A stretch of 64,000 bases of DNA from Vagococcus teuberi (lineage in GTDB: Bacteria > Bacillota > Bacilli > Lactobacillales > Vagococcaceae), in assembly GCF_001870205.1 (NCBI RefSeq), contig NZ_CP017267.1:1476501-1540500 (forward strand), in the 5' to 3' direction. Below are positions 19,622-27,288 of this stretch, piece after piece. Made by a program: the position numbers and the translations under genes. How positions within the stretch are numbered: the stretch's first letter is position 1; every line of letters begins with the position of its first letter. The notes below the pieces were generated by a model. It made no database searches. It was not told where the DNA came from and saw only the letters and a program-made list of their open reading frames with translations.

Positions 19622-20431
19622 TTATTCCCCCTTAAATATTGACCGCACTTTTTCAAATTCGTGACCATATTTACTGCGTAATTCTTGAGGCATCTCTTCA
19701 ATAATTTTTAATGTATAAGCATCATGTTTGATATATTCTTTCGACAAACTCACCATGGCATTGTTTTTTGTCCAAGTGACATCGGTTTGATTTGCGTCTT
19801 CTGACAGAGTCCCAAAAACGACTTCTTCTTCATCACGCACAACATTTATCCACCTGGAACCAAAATCAGCCAATTTATCTTCTTCAAATCCATGTTTATA
19901 ATAATGATTTAGCGGTAAGTCATAATGATGTTCAGCATCAAATAAAATTACGACACACTCATCTAACCTTTTTTCCGAATTTTGCAATAATAATAATAGC
20001 TCTTTACTGACATCTTGTTTCCATATTTGAAGTAACAAACTACTTTTTGAATGCTTGATTAAATGCTCAACTTTTTCAATTACATGTGAATACCCTTCGA
20101 TTTTCCACAATAAATCTTCTTCCTCAGCTTCTTTTATCCCGCCTAATTGCTTGTCCAGTACTGCTAAATCTTTTTTAACATCTTTTTCTAAGCGTTCGAT
20201 AAATTCATCTGAAGAAATTGCTCGATATAACTTTGGTTCTGATTTATTGACAATAATTAAATTTTTTTTCAATAACTTTTCTAAAATGTTATACACTTTT
20301 GACCTTGGTACACCAGACTGTTTGCTAATTTCATAACCTGTTAGTTTATCTTGTTCTAACAAGGTGGTATACACTAATGTCTCCATCTCAGAAAAATGAT
20401 ATTTTTTCATTATTTGTATTATTGTTTCCAT
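19622..20431 (-). CDS. TrmB-family transcriptional regulator
   Basis: A 269-residue protein. The N-terminal winged helix is of the TrmB type (MEKYHFSEMETLVYTTL-like start, then GYEISKQSGVPRSKVYNILEKL). A short coiled coil and an effector-binding domain follow. It is the first gene of the operon with the TauE-like permease and the OCD-family enzyme, and two inverted repeats sit in its promoter region. Autoregulation in response to the operon's substrate is a reasonable inference. Confidence 0.83.
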   Translation of the reverse strand: METIIQIMKKYHFSEMETLVYTTLLEQDKLTGYEISKQSGVPRSKVYNILEKLLKKNLIIVNKSEPKLYRAISSDEFIERLEKDVKKDLAVLDKQLGGIKEAEEEDLLWKIEGYSHVIEKVEHLIKHSKSSLLLQIWKQDVSKELLLLLQNSEKRLDECVVILFDAEHHYDLPLNHYYKHGFEEDKLADFGSRWINVVRDEEEVVFGTLSEDANQTDVTWTKNNAMVSLSKEYIKHDAYTLKIIEEMPQELRSKYGHEFEKVRSIFKGE

Positions 20432-20450
20432 ATTTTTTTAACCTCTTTTT

Positions 20451-20474
20451 TAGTAGCTACCTTAGTAACTACTA
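20451..20474 (-). promoter_or_regulatory. 24-bp inverted repeat, candidate operator of the TrmB-like operon
   Basis: TAGTAGTTAC-TAAG-GTAGCTACTA (minus strand) is an imperfect palindrome with one mismatched position. It overlaps a plausible -10 (TATAGT) 20 bases before the regulator's start codon, a position that suits repression. Confidence 0.5.
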
Positions 20475-20493
20475 TATCATAAAATAACGTTTA

Positions 20494-20508
20494 CACAATA
20501 TAATTGTG
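20494..20508. promoter_or_regulatory. 15-bp palindrome upstream of the TrmB-like gene
   Basis: CACAAT-ATA-ATTGTG is a perfect inverted repeat just upstream of the probable -35 region. Three copies of ATTTGTGA (minus strand) lie further upstream, at about 20545-20553, 20591-20598 and 20614-20622. Confidence 0.35.
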
Positions 20509-20626
20509 AGTTATTTAACATTTAATAAACCCTTTAAAAACAAATTCACAAATGGTTTTTACAAGTTTTTCTATGACTATAGAACTTTTATCACAAATAA
20601 CAAAAAATAATTTTTCACAAATAAAA

Positions 20627-20654
20627 AAACTCAAACCAAAATGATTTGAGTTTT
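20627..20654 (-). terminator. Terminator of the ABC importer operon
   Basis: AAACTCAAA pairs with TTTGAGTTT around a nine-base loop, followed by a T-run on the minus strand, 13 bases past the ATPase gene. Confidence 0.75.
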
Positions 20655-20666
20655 CCCTATTTTACA

Positions 20667-21470
20667 TTATGATAAAATCAGTGCATCATCTGTTAATGCT
20701 TGTCCACTATTTTTTTGGAATAAATCCATTAGATCTTGTACTTTAAGTCCTTCTTTTTGTTCCTGATTAATATCAACGACTATTTTCCCTTCATATAACA
20801 TCACCAAACGATTCCCATACTTTATAGCATCTTCCATATTATGCGTAATCATGAGTGTCGTTAGTTGATCTTCATGAACCATTTTATTGGTTAAAGATAA
20901 AACGGATTGACTCGCTTTTGGATCAAGAGCAGCAGTATGCTCATCTAGTAATAATAGTTTAGGTTTTACTAATGTTGCCATAAGTAGTGTCAGTGCTTGA
21001 CGTTGTCCGCCAGATAGTAGCCCAACTTCTTTTTTAAGTCGTTCTTCTAATCCTAAATCTAAACGCACTAATTGTTTTTTAAACTCTTCTCGTTGACTAT
21101 CTGTTACTCCTAAAGACAAGCCACGTTTTTTTCCACGTGAATAAGCAATCGATAAATTTTCTTCAATACTTAATCTTGTCGCTGTCCCCATACGTGGATC
21201 TTGGAACACTCTCCCGATATGAGCAGCACGTTTTTCAGTTTTTTGATTGGTAATATCCATATGTTCTAAGAGTATTTTCCCTGAATCAACTGGAATATTT
21301 CCTGCGATACAATTTAATAATGTTGATTTTCCTGCTCCGTTACCACCGATAACCGTAACAAAATCGCCCTCGTTTAACGTTAAGTTTACTCCACGTAACA
21401 CATGATGTTCATTCACCGTTCCTACTTCAAAACTTTTATGTATATCCGTTAATGTTAATGTTGCTGACAT
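20667..21470 (-). CDS. ABC transporter ATP-binding protein (COG1101 type)
   Basis: A 267-residue ATPase with Walker A GGNGAGKST, signature LSGGQRQALT and Walker B LLLLDEHTAAL; the DEHTAALD form is characteristic of the COG1101 subfamily. This subfamily pairs with COG4120 permeases and COG2984 binding proteins, some of which carry tryptophan or tyrosine in streptococci. It is the last gene of the operon, 21 bases after the permease gene. Confidence 0.9.
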   Translation of the reverse strand: MSATLTLTDIHKSFEVGTVNEHHVLRGVNLTLNEGDFVTVIGGNGAGKSTLLNCIAGNIPVDSGKILLEHMDITNQKTEKRAAHIGRVFQDPRMGTATRLSIEENLSIAYSRGKKRGLSLGVTDSQREEFKKQLVRLDLGLEERLKKEVGLLSGGQRQALTLLMATLVKPKLLLLDEHTAALDPKASQSVLSLTNKMVHEDQLTTLMITHNMEDAIKYGNRLVMLYEGKIVVDINQEQKEGLKVQDLMDLFQKNSGQALTDDALILS

Positions 21471-21491
21471 GATGATTCCTCCTTATTCTCG

Positions 21492-22364
21492 TTATTTTTT
21501 CTTTCGATTCAATTTGTTTTTGATTAAAGGTGACGATAAACAAATCGTTAAAACAATTGCTGAGAATAATTTTAAGTCTGTTGGCGCAACACCTAGATAT
21601 AGTACTAATGAAATAATGAATCGGTAAATAATTGACCCTAGTATAATTAAGAATAATCGTTTAACAAAACTAACATCTTTAAATAAAACCTCACTGATAA
21701 TGACTGACGCTAATCCAATAACGATTGTGCCAATCCCCATACTAATATCAGCATACCCATTACTTTGTGCCATTAAAGCTCCTGATAGAGCAATTAAACC
21801 ATTTGATATCATATAGCCAATGATCTTCATATTGTCTGTGTTAATCCCATTAGCCTCACTCATCGCATTATTATCACCTGTAGCATGAATCGCTAAACCA
21901 ATGGCTGTTCTAAAGAATAAAAACAAGAATAAAATGACAATTAATGAAGCAATCACACCAACGATTAAAGTGGCGATTTGATTAGTCATTCCTAAATCAT
22001 TAAAGAAACGCATGATAGTCTTTTTACCTAATAATGAAACATTGGCCTGCCCCATGATTCTTAGATTGACTGAATACAATCCTGTCATGGTTAATATCCC
22101 TGCAAGTAATGCTGGGATTTTTAATTTAGTGTGAAGTAAGCCTGAAACAAGTCCTGCTAATAATCCACCAACTAATCCCATTATCGTTGCAATTAATGGA
22201 GAAGTTCCTGACACAATTTGGCTAGCACTAATTGCTGCGCCTAATGGAAAACTAGCCTCTGCTGTTAAGTCTGCCACATCTAAAATTCGGTATGTTAAGT
22301 ACACACCAATAGCCATAATCGACCACAAAAATCCTTGAGAAACACTTGAAATTATGATATCCAT
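21492..22364 (-). CDS. ABC transporter permease (COG4120 type)
   Basis: A 290-residue permease with about eight hydrophobic segments, of the branched-chain-type permease superfamily. It contains DVADLTAEASFPLGAAISAS near the start and GDNNAMSEANGINTDNMKI in the cytoplasmic coupling region. It forms the channel for the lipoprotein encoded just upstream and the ATPase downstream. Confidence 0.88.
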   Translation of the reverse strand: MDIIISSVSQGFLWSIMAIGVYLTYRILDVADLTAEASFPLGAAISASQIVSGTSPLIATIMGLVGGLLAGLVSGLLHTKLKIPALLAGILTMTGLYSVNLRIMGQANVSLLGKKTIMRFFNDLGMTNQIATLIVGVIASLIVILFLFLFFRTAIGLAIHATGDNNAMSEANGINTDNMKIIGYMISNGLIALSGALMAQSNGYADISMGIGTIVIGLASVIISEVLFKDVSFVKRLFLIILGSIIYRFIISLVLYLGVAPTDLKLFSAIVLTICLSSPLIKNKLNRKKK

Positions 22365-22390
22365 TACAATTCACTCCGCTTATCTTTGTC

Positions 22391-23350
22391 TTATTTTATC
22401 GTTGAAGGGTCAATCCCTAATGCTTTTGCCATATCTTCATTGACTACTAAGTCTAAATCAGTTGGCATGTCTACTGCTAAATCAGCTGGTTTTGCTTCAC
22501 CTTTTAAAATCTTCACTGCTAATTTTCCAGTTTGTCGACCTAATTTTTCATAGTCTAATCCGTAAGTTGCCAAAGCCCCAACTTTTACATCTTCCGCTGA
22601 ACCAGTAACTATCGGTAATTTTTTATTTCGTGCAATCTCACCAACTGTCTCCATGGTATTAGCTAAAGTATTATCAGTTGGAATATACACACCATCTACT
22701 TCTCCTGCTAGAGCTGTCATAACCTGTTGCACATCATTTGTTGAAGTCACTGTTGATTCTTTGACTTTGACACCTTTTTTCTCAATGGCTTCTTTTGCTA
22801 ATTTCGCTTGAATAACTGAGTTTTCCTCACTTGAGTTATAAATAATTCCAATCGCTTTTGCATCTGGAACAATTGATAACAATAGATTTGTTTGTTTGTC
22901 AATTGGTACCATATCACTCGTTCCTGTAATATTTTTACCTGGTTTTTCATTGCTATCAACTAGACCTGCCGACACAGCATCTGTCACCGCAGTGAATATT
23001 ATAGGTATGTCTGTTGTTTCTGTCGCTACTGAAATAGCTGCTGGGGTTGCGATAGTTAAAATCACATTACTTTTCTCTTTTACTAATTTTTCACTCATAC
23101 TTTTTAGATTTGCCTGATCTCCTTGTGAGTTTAGAGAATCAATTTTTATGTTTTTCCCATCTTCATAACCTTCATCCTTCAATTCAGCAATAAATCCTTC
23201 TCTGGCTTTGTCTAAAGACTTATGCTCCATATATTGTAGAATCCCAATCCTTTGTACACTCGAATCCGTTTCCGCACTGTTATTTCCACATCCAACTAAT
23301 AATCCCACTGCTGCTAATCCGACTAAACTACTTAACATTTTTTTCTTCAT
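22391..23350 (-). CDS. ABC transporter substrate-binding lipoprotein (COG2984 type)
   Basis: A 319-residue lipoprotein. The signal peptide ends in the lipobox LLVGCGNN, followed by the ABC_sub_bind domain (GILQYMEHKSLDKAREGF, and later GVYIPTDNTLANTMETVG). The ATG at 23350 has GGAGG upstream and is preferred over the longer frame. This COG includes TrpX-like tryptophan/tyrosine-binding proteins. The aromatic-rich leader peptide upstream supports an aromatic amino acid, but the ligand is inference. Confidence 0.88.
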   Translation of the reverse strand: MKKKMLSSLVGLAAVGLLVGCGNNSAETDSSVQRIGILQYMEHKSLDKAREGFIAELKDEGYEDGKNIKIDSLNSQGDQANLKSMSEKLVKEKSNVILTIATPAAISVATETTDIPIIFTAVTDAVSAGLVDSNEKPGKNITGTSDMVPIDKQTNLLLSIVPDAKAIGIIYNSSEENSVIQAKLAKEAIEKKGVKVKESTVTSTNDVQQVMTALAGEVDGVYIPTDNTLANTMETVGEIARNKKLPIVTGSAEDVKVGALATYGLDYEKLGRQTGKLAVKILKGEAKPADLAVDMPTDLDLVVNEDMAKALGIDPSTIK

Positions 23351-23401
23351 TTTTTTCTTCCTCCATTTTCTTAGTTCAACCACATAAGAAACTCAATTAA
23401 A

Positions 23402-23440
23402 AAAGCATTGACTAGATACAATAATCTAAGCCAATGCTTT
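23402..23440 (-). terminator. Leader terminator 2
   Basis: AAAGCATTG pairs with CAATGCTTT, with an inner helix TTAGAT/ATCTA, followed by a T-run on the minus strand. It lies 52 bases before the lipoprotein gene. Confidence 0.75.
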
Positions 23441-23477
23441 AAAAAGATATAAAACGACTATCTTTTAAAATATAAAA

Positions 23478-23509
23478 GCCACTTAGATTATCTTAACAAT
23501 CTATGTGGC
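23478..23509 (-). terminator. Leader terminator 1
   Basis: GCCACATAGATT pairs with AATCTAAGTGGC (one mismatch) and is followed by TTTTATATTTT on the minus strand. Its 5' arm can alternatively pair with an upstream segment. Confidence 0.75.
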
Positions 23510-23589
23510 GAACGTTGCTCGTTAAAATTCCTTAGCCCCATAGATACAAACTTTCCGGTTTGCATCCATGACTGACATGTCTACAAACA

Positions 23590-23655
23590 CTATCTAAAGT
23601 AGCTAAAGTAAAAATTATTCAGTTGTGTTGGTTTTTGTTGCTTTGTTGTATTCAT
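23590..23655 (-). CDS. Leader peptide with Phe/Tyr-rich C-terminus
   Basis: A 21-codon ORF starting with ATG and preceded by GTGAGGAAC, a good ribosome-binding site. It ends Phe-Tyr-Phe-Ser-Tyr-Phe-Arg-stop: five aromatic residues in the last seven codons (TTT, TAC, TTT, TAC, TTT). It lies 35 bases past the promoter's -10 and before two tandem terminators. Its likely role is as a sensor of charged tRNA-Phe/Tyr through ribosome stalling, not as a functional protein. It could be fortuitous, but ribosome-binding site, position and composition all agree. Confidence 0.6.
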   Translation of the reverse strand: MNTTKQQKPTQLNNFYFSYFR

Positions 23656-23689
23656 AGCAAGTTCCTCACAATCTAAATTTGTTAAACGT

Positions 23690-23719
23690 AGTATATCTTA
23701 ATATATCATGTGATGTCAA
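23690..23719 (-). promoter_or_regulatory. Promoter of the ABC importer leader
   Basis: TTGACA (23714-23719) and TATACT (23690-23695) on the minus strand are separated by 18 bases. This is one of the best promoter matches in the window. Confidence 0.7.
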
Positions 23720-23762
23720 TATTATTTCTCATTTTTTTTTAATTTAATTAAAACAAGATTTG

Positions 23763-23972
23763 GGTTAATCTAATAAGATACCAAATACCGCTTGGATTAA
23801 TGCCACTGGAATCATGCCTAATAATGATACTATCACCCATATGCTCCTCATTCGGAACTTCTGACATACCTCCACCTAACAACTCGTTAACCTCAATTTG
23901 ACTCATTCCTGACTCTAATGCCAAAGTCGTATGACCATATGAACAAATCTCTAAAACAAGATCCCTACTTAA
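23763..23972 (-). pseudogene. Degraded C-terminal coding remnant, unidentified
   Basis: On the minus strand, a frame reading LALESGMSQIEVNELLGGG is followed, after a shift of one frame, by a hydrophobic tail RSIWVIVSLLGMIPVALIQA ending in FGILLD and a stop. Together they look like the end of a small membrane-anchored protein that has lost its beginning. I do not recognise the family. The remnant lies against a solitary IS982 end. Confidence 0.3.
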
Positions 23973-23987
23973 AAATAAAATTCAATG

Positions 23988-24095
23988 ACCCGTGGTGCTA
24001 GTTAATTTTTTCCTATAGGAAAATGTCTAAACATGTTAGTAAATCAACAAAAAAACGCATATAGTAGTCTCAAAACTCCCAAGAAATGAGGACTA
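23988..24095 (+). mobile_element. Solitary left end of an IS982-family element
   Basis: About 108 bases starting ACCCGTGGTGCTAGTTAA match the left end of the complete IS982 copy at 26120, with only a few differences. The match stops just before the transposase start, and the rest of the element is missing. It lies directly against the truncated PHP phosphatase gene, so it marks a deletion joint. Confidence 0.82.
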
Positions 24096-24096
24096 T

Positions 24097-24803
24097 TTAA
24101 CAAACTACGATGGTTATGTCGTGACAACTGAACATTTTGACTTAGCCAATCCTGTTACTAAAGTCGATGATATCCCCGATTATGAAATGTACAGTCAAAC
24201 AATCGATAGCTTAAATAAGCGTTTTGGTAATCGTGTTTTAAAAGGCATAAAAATCGGTTACATTGCTTCTGAAAAGGATCGGATCATCGACTATTTAGCC
24301 AATAAAGATTACGATTTAAAATTACTCAATGTGCATCATAATGGTCACTTTGATTATTTAGATGACGAAGTCAAAGATATGGATCCTGCTATTGTGATTC
24401 CTCAGTATTTTGCATAACTTTCAGAAGCACTAGTTGTTATAGAAGCAGATGTCTTTGCTCATTTTGACTATGGTTTTCGGGTATTTGGTCTATCCGTTGC
24501 TGAATTTAAACAATATGAAGCGCAGTTTTTACCGATTCTAGATCAAGTAATCAAAAATAAATTGACATTCGAATTACATACTAAGAGCGCTTACTTGTAT
24601 GACAATTTAGTTTTATATGAATATGTCATTGATTTATATCTTTCACGTGGCGGTACCTTATTTAGTGTTGGATCAGATGGGCATTACCTTGAACATTTCG
24701 TTTCCATTTCGATGATCTTTTTGCTCTGTAAAAAACAAAAGGTGTGACGGAATCATCGATTTATCAAAAAGGAAAGCGAATTATGGTTCCATTACCAGTC
24801 TAA
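24097..24803 (+). pseudogene. Broken histidinol-phosphatase (PHP domain) gene
   Basis: The remains of a HisJ/HisK-type PHP phosphatase. The N-terminal metal-binding part is replaced by the IS982 end. The frame opens at LTNYDGYVVTTEHFDLANP, continues to NVHHNGHFDYLDDE, meets an in-frame TAA after PQYFA (24415-24417), and continues through EADVFAHFDYGFRVFG and FSVGSDGHYLEHF. A shift then leads to a tail ending MVPLPV with one more stop before it. It carries several independent lesions, so it is a true pseudogene. The enzyme would dephosphorylate histidinol phosphate or a related sugar phosphate. Confidence 0.82.
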
Positions 24804-24840
24804 AAAAACGTCCTCAGCATCAAAAGTGAGGACGTTTTTT
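24803..24840. terminator. Bidirectional terminator
   Basis: AAAAAACGTCCTCA pairs with TGAGGACGTTTTTT between the convergent PHP pseudogene and GNAT gene. Confidence 0.85.
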
Positions 24841-25337
24841 TAGATTTCTTTTTCTAAAATCGGACAAATACGATCTTGTTTTCCTAAAGGAAAATGTTTG
24901 ATCCCGATTTTTTTAAATCCATGACGTTCATAAAAACGAATACCTGCATGATTTTTTTCATAAACAGTCAAACGTAAATAACGTTTTTGTTTCGTTTTAG
25001 CATAACAATTCGCTTCATCGAGTAACCGTTGCCCTAACCCTTTGTTTTGATAATCTTTGAGCAGATAGATCCGTTGAATCTCTATAGCATCTTTTTCATC
25101 ATTGACTTTCATATAACCAATGAGTATTTGATGATCCTTAATACCAATAAATTTACTGGTTGGCTGTTCCAATTCTACTGCCAATATTTCAATTGTCAAT
25201 TGTGTCTGTAAATATACTTGCATATCAAGTGGATCTGCACCATCGATAAACGATTCATAAAAACTGATAACACTTACAACTTGTAAAGCATCTAGATCAT
25301 CACAATCTAAATACGCTAGTGTGATTTGATTGTTCAT
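24840..25337 (-). CDS. GNAT-family N-acetyltransferase (PaiA-like)
   Basis: A 165-residue acetyltransferase. The acetyl-CoA-binding motif A reads RIYLLKDYQNKGLGQRLLDE, and the C-terminal FYERHGFKKIG is typical of the fold. The Ile/Leu-rich N-terminus and EIQRIYL resemble PaiA-type polyamine acetyltransferases, but the substrate is not certain. It appears intact, with AGGAGG upstream. Confidence 0.82.
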   Translation of the reverse strand: MNNQITLAYLDCDDLDALQVVSVISFYESFIDGADPLDMQVYLQTQLTIEILAVELEQPTSKFIGIKDHQILIGYMKVNDEKDAIEIQRIYLLKDYQNKGLGQRLLDEANCYAKTKQKRYLRLTVYEKNHAGIRFYERHGFKKIGIKHFPLGKQDRICPILEKEI

Positions 25338-25541
25338 CTAATTCCTCCTTTTGACATAGTATACTATAAATCTAGTTTCTTTCAGAACTCATAAGGAATT
25401 GCTCTTATACTAAAAAAATGGACTATTTTTATTCAGTCCGTACAATGAAAATATATGATTAATTAATATCATTTCCTAGTTTTAGATAATTGAATCCTCT
25501 CCTATTTTTTATTAAACTTGTTTTAGGAAAAAGGGGCTACA

Positions 25542-25972
25542 ATGATTACAAAATTAAACAGTTTTTCAGACAGGGATTTAGAACAATTGGCACAGATTTG
25601 GTTGAATAGCAATTTACAAACACATTCATTTATTCCCGCTCAGTATTGGAAAAATCAATTTGTGAACATTAAAAAATGTCGCCTGAAGCAAATATTTTTG
25701 TGTATAGGAATAATAAAACAATTATCGGTTTTTTAGGCGAATTAGATGGTTACATAGCTGGATTATTTGTTGACATAAACTACAGAAACCAAGGTGTTGG
25801 TAGCCGATTAATTAATTACCTAAAACAAATAAACGACAAATTAACACTTTCAGTCTATGTAGATAATATTAATACCGTTAATTTTTATGAGAATAAAGAT
25901 TTTATCATAGAAAGTGTAGGTATGGATACTGAGACTGATTCAAAAGAGTATCATATGATTTGGGAAAAATAA
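25542..25972 (+). pseudogene. GNAT-family acetyltransferase, frameshifted
   Basis: Two overlapping frames together give a GNAT protein of about 143 residues. Frame 1 (25542 on) reads LNSFSDRDLEQLAQIWLNSN through YWKNQFVNIKK. Frame 2 (25676-25972) holds motif A (GLFVDINYRNQGVGSRLI) and NTVNFYENKDF. The switch falls at ATT-A6-TGTCG; one extra A would restore NIKKMSPEANIFV. Start and ribosome-binding site are intact (GGG-rich site before ATG). Either a recent mutation or a homopolymer read error. Confidence 0.75.
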
Positions 25973-26006
25973 AAGGTAAAGACTTTTTTTATAAAAGCTT
26001 TGCTTT

Positions 26007-26119
26007 TTATTTTGCAATAAATAATGCTAATGTAAGTGACAGAATAATTAGTACCAGTATCACTAAGACACTTTTGATGCCATAAGCAATAGTTAGACTT
26101 ATCAAAATAATAAGTGGCA
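26007..26119 (-). pseudogene. C-terminal fragment of a membrane protein cut by IS982
   Basis: A 37-codon open frame runs from the IS982 left end to a stop at 26007. It is almost entirely hydrophobic (LPLIILISLTIAYGIK, then VLILVLIILSLTLALFIAK-like). It has no start codon, and its beginning is not found beyond the element. Confidence 0.45.
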
Positions 26120-27159
26120 AACCCGTGGTGCTAGTTAATTTTTTTCTAGAGGAAAATGTCTAAACATGTTGGTAAATCAACAAAAAAAGGCATATAGTAG
26201 TCTCAAAACTCCCAATAAATGAGGACTACATATGCGTTCATCAAAATATACTGAACATTATACAGATACTTTTATAACATTCAAGGAAATTATGAGAACT
26301 GTTTCTAACATATACCACAATTGTGTACCAGATAAGATTAAAAACCGAAGAAATACTGATCAACTGAAGCAACGCGATACAGTGATTATTGCTTGTATTA
26401 TATGGGGCATAATTAATGCCTACATTAGCCAAAGAGCCATGTATAGAGTGGGTTGTTCCGTCTTACTTCCTAATGGTGACTTTCCTAGTAGGAGTCGATT
26501 CACTCGCTTAAATTCAAACTTAGCTTACACCATCAAGATTATTCGATACTTTTTCATCAAGAAGCTCACCAAAGGTGAACTAGTCGGAATTATAGATAGT
26601 TTTCCTAATCCACTATGTAAACCAGTTAGAAATAGACAAGCAAAACTATTGAATCAAATAGCCAAAGTTGGCTATAACTCAACAAAAAAATCTTATTTTC
26701 ATGGTCTTAAAATTCATATGATCGTTACTAAGACTGGCTTTCCGATTACTTACTCAATCACGAATCCAGGTGTCTATGACGTGAAAGTGTTAGAGACTTT
26801 ATCGGAAGAAGCGAATCTTCCCAATATCCTAGGGGACAAAGGATATATTAGCCATAAAATCCATGAAAAGCTTGCCCTTAAGGCATTACTATATCCGTTC
26901 CGCCACGTAAAAACATGGATAAATCAGAAAAATTAGACCACAGCTTACTTGGAAAACAAAGAAAAACAGTTGAGACTGTTTTTTCTTCCTTAGAAAAATT
27001 AGGTTGTCAAAATTTCAACTCACGTTTTGTTAAAGGGCTAGAGAGTAGATTTGAAAGCATATTACTGGATTACAGTGTTCTATTAAGTCGAGCACAACGA
27101 CGTTTCGAAGGAACTTTGAGATATTCTTTAGGATATTAAAATTAACTAACACCACGGGT
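26120..27159 (+). mobile_element. IS982-family insertion sequence
   Basis: A 1040-base element bounded by inverted repeats of about 21 bases (ACCCGTGGTG[C/T]TAGTTAATTTT). It carries one transposase gene broken by a frameshift. The flanking bases differ (GTGGCAA left, AGTCAAT right), so no target duplication is present, and the neighbours on both sides are different gene fragments. Confidence 0.9.
26232..27139 (+). pseudogene. IS982-family transposase, frameshifted
   Basis: The first frame (26232-26936) has the DDE domain with GIIDSFPNPLCKP and LGDKGYISHKIHEKL. The second (26915-27139) has the C-terminal glutamate region KQRKTVETVFSSLEKL. The break is in GTA-A4-CATGG; one additional A gives RHVKNMDKSEKLDH and one continuous protein of about 302 residues. 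Unless frameshifting occurs, this copy should be inactive. Confidence 0.88.
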
Positions 27160-27279
27160 AGTCAATGGTATAAAAGGAGTTTCGAGTTGGGAAGAAGTTA
27201 AGAAAAATGACTTACCAACTATAGACAAAAGGTCTTTTAGTGAATCTAAAAAAGAGCTAGAAAAATTAATTTTCTAACT
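27160..27279 (+). pseudogene. C-terminal fragment of an unidentified protein at the IS982 right end
   Basis: Starting just behind the element, a plus-strand frame reads VNGIKGVSSWEEVKKNDLPT and ends KKELEKLIF with a TAA. It is hydrophilic and shows no start codon. It is unrelated to the hydrophobic minus-strand fragment on the other side of the element. Family not recognised. Confidence 0.4.
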
Positions 27280-27280
27280 C
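27254..27280 (-). terminator. Terminator after the RluA-type gene
   Basis: GAGTTAGAAAA pairs with TTTTCTAGCTC on the minus strand, followed by TTTTTT. Confidence 0.7.
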
Positions 27281-27288
27281 CTACTTTT

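Larger units (their letters stand above)
23402..23719 (-). promoter_or_regulatory. Attenuator leader RNA of the ABC importer operon
   Basis: Read on the minus strand, this is a promoter, then a 21-codon leader ORF, a hairpin GATGCAAAC/GTTTGTATC (23546-23569 region), the segment ATCTATGGGGC (about 23534-23544), and two intrinsic terminators. ATCTATGGGGC can pair with GCCACATAGAT, the 5' arm of the first terminator, over 11 positions with one mismatch, so it is a candidate antiterminator. The upstream hairpin shares ATC with it and could block it. No T-box consensus was found. The organisation is that of ribosome-mediated attenuation. Confidence 0.65.

Noticed and set aside
23402-23509. CRISPR or small direct-repeat array
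   Set aside because: The repeated TTAGAT/ATCTA segments belong to two terminator stems, not to regularly spaced repeats.
23402-23719. T-box riboswitch upstream of the ABC importer
   Set aside because: Related systems often have one, but no AGGGUGGNACCGCG-like antiterminator or Stem I motifs were found. The leader ORF explains the region better.
23988-27159. Composite transposon bounded by two IS982 copies
   Set aside because: The left copy is only a 108-base end and the DNA between is mostly pseudogenes; no cargo logic. Deletion scars explain it better.
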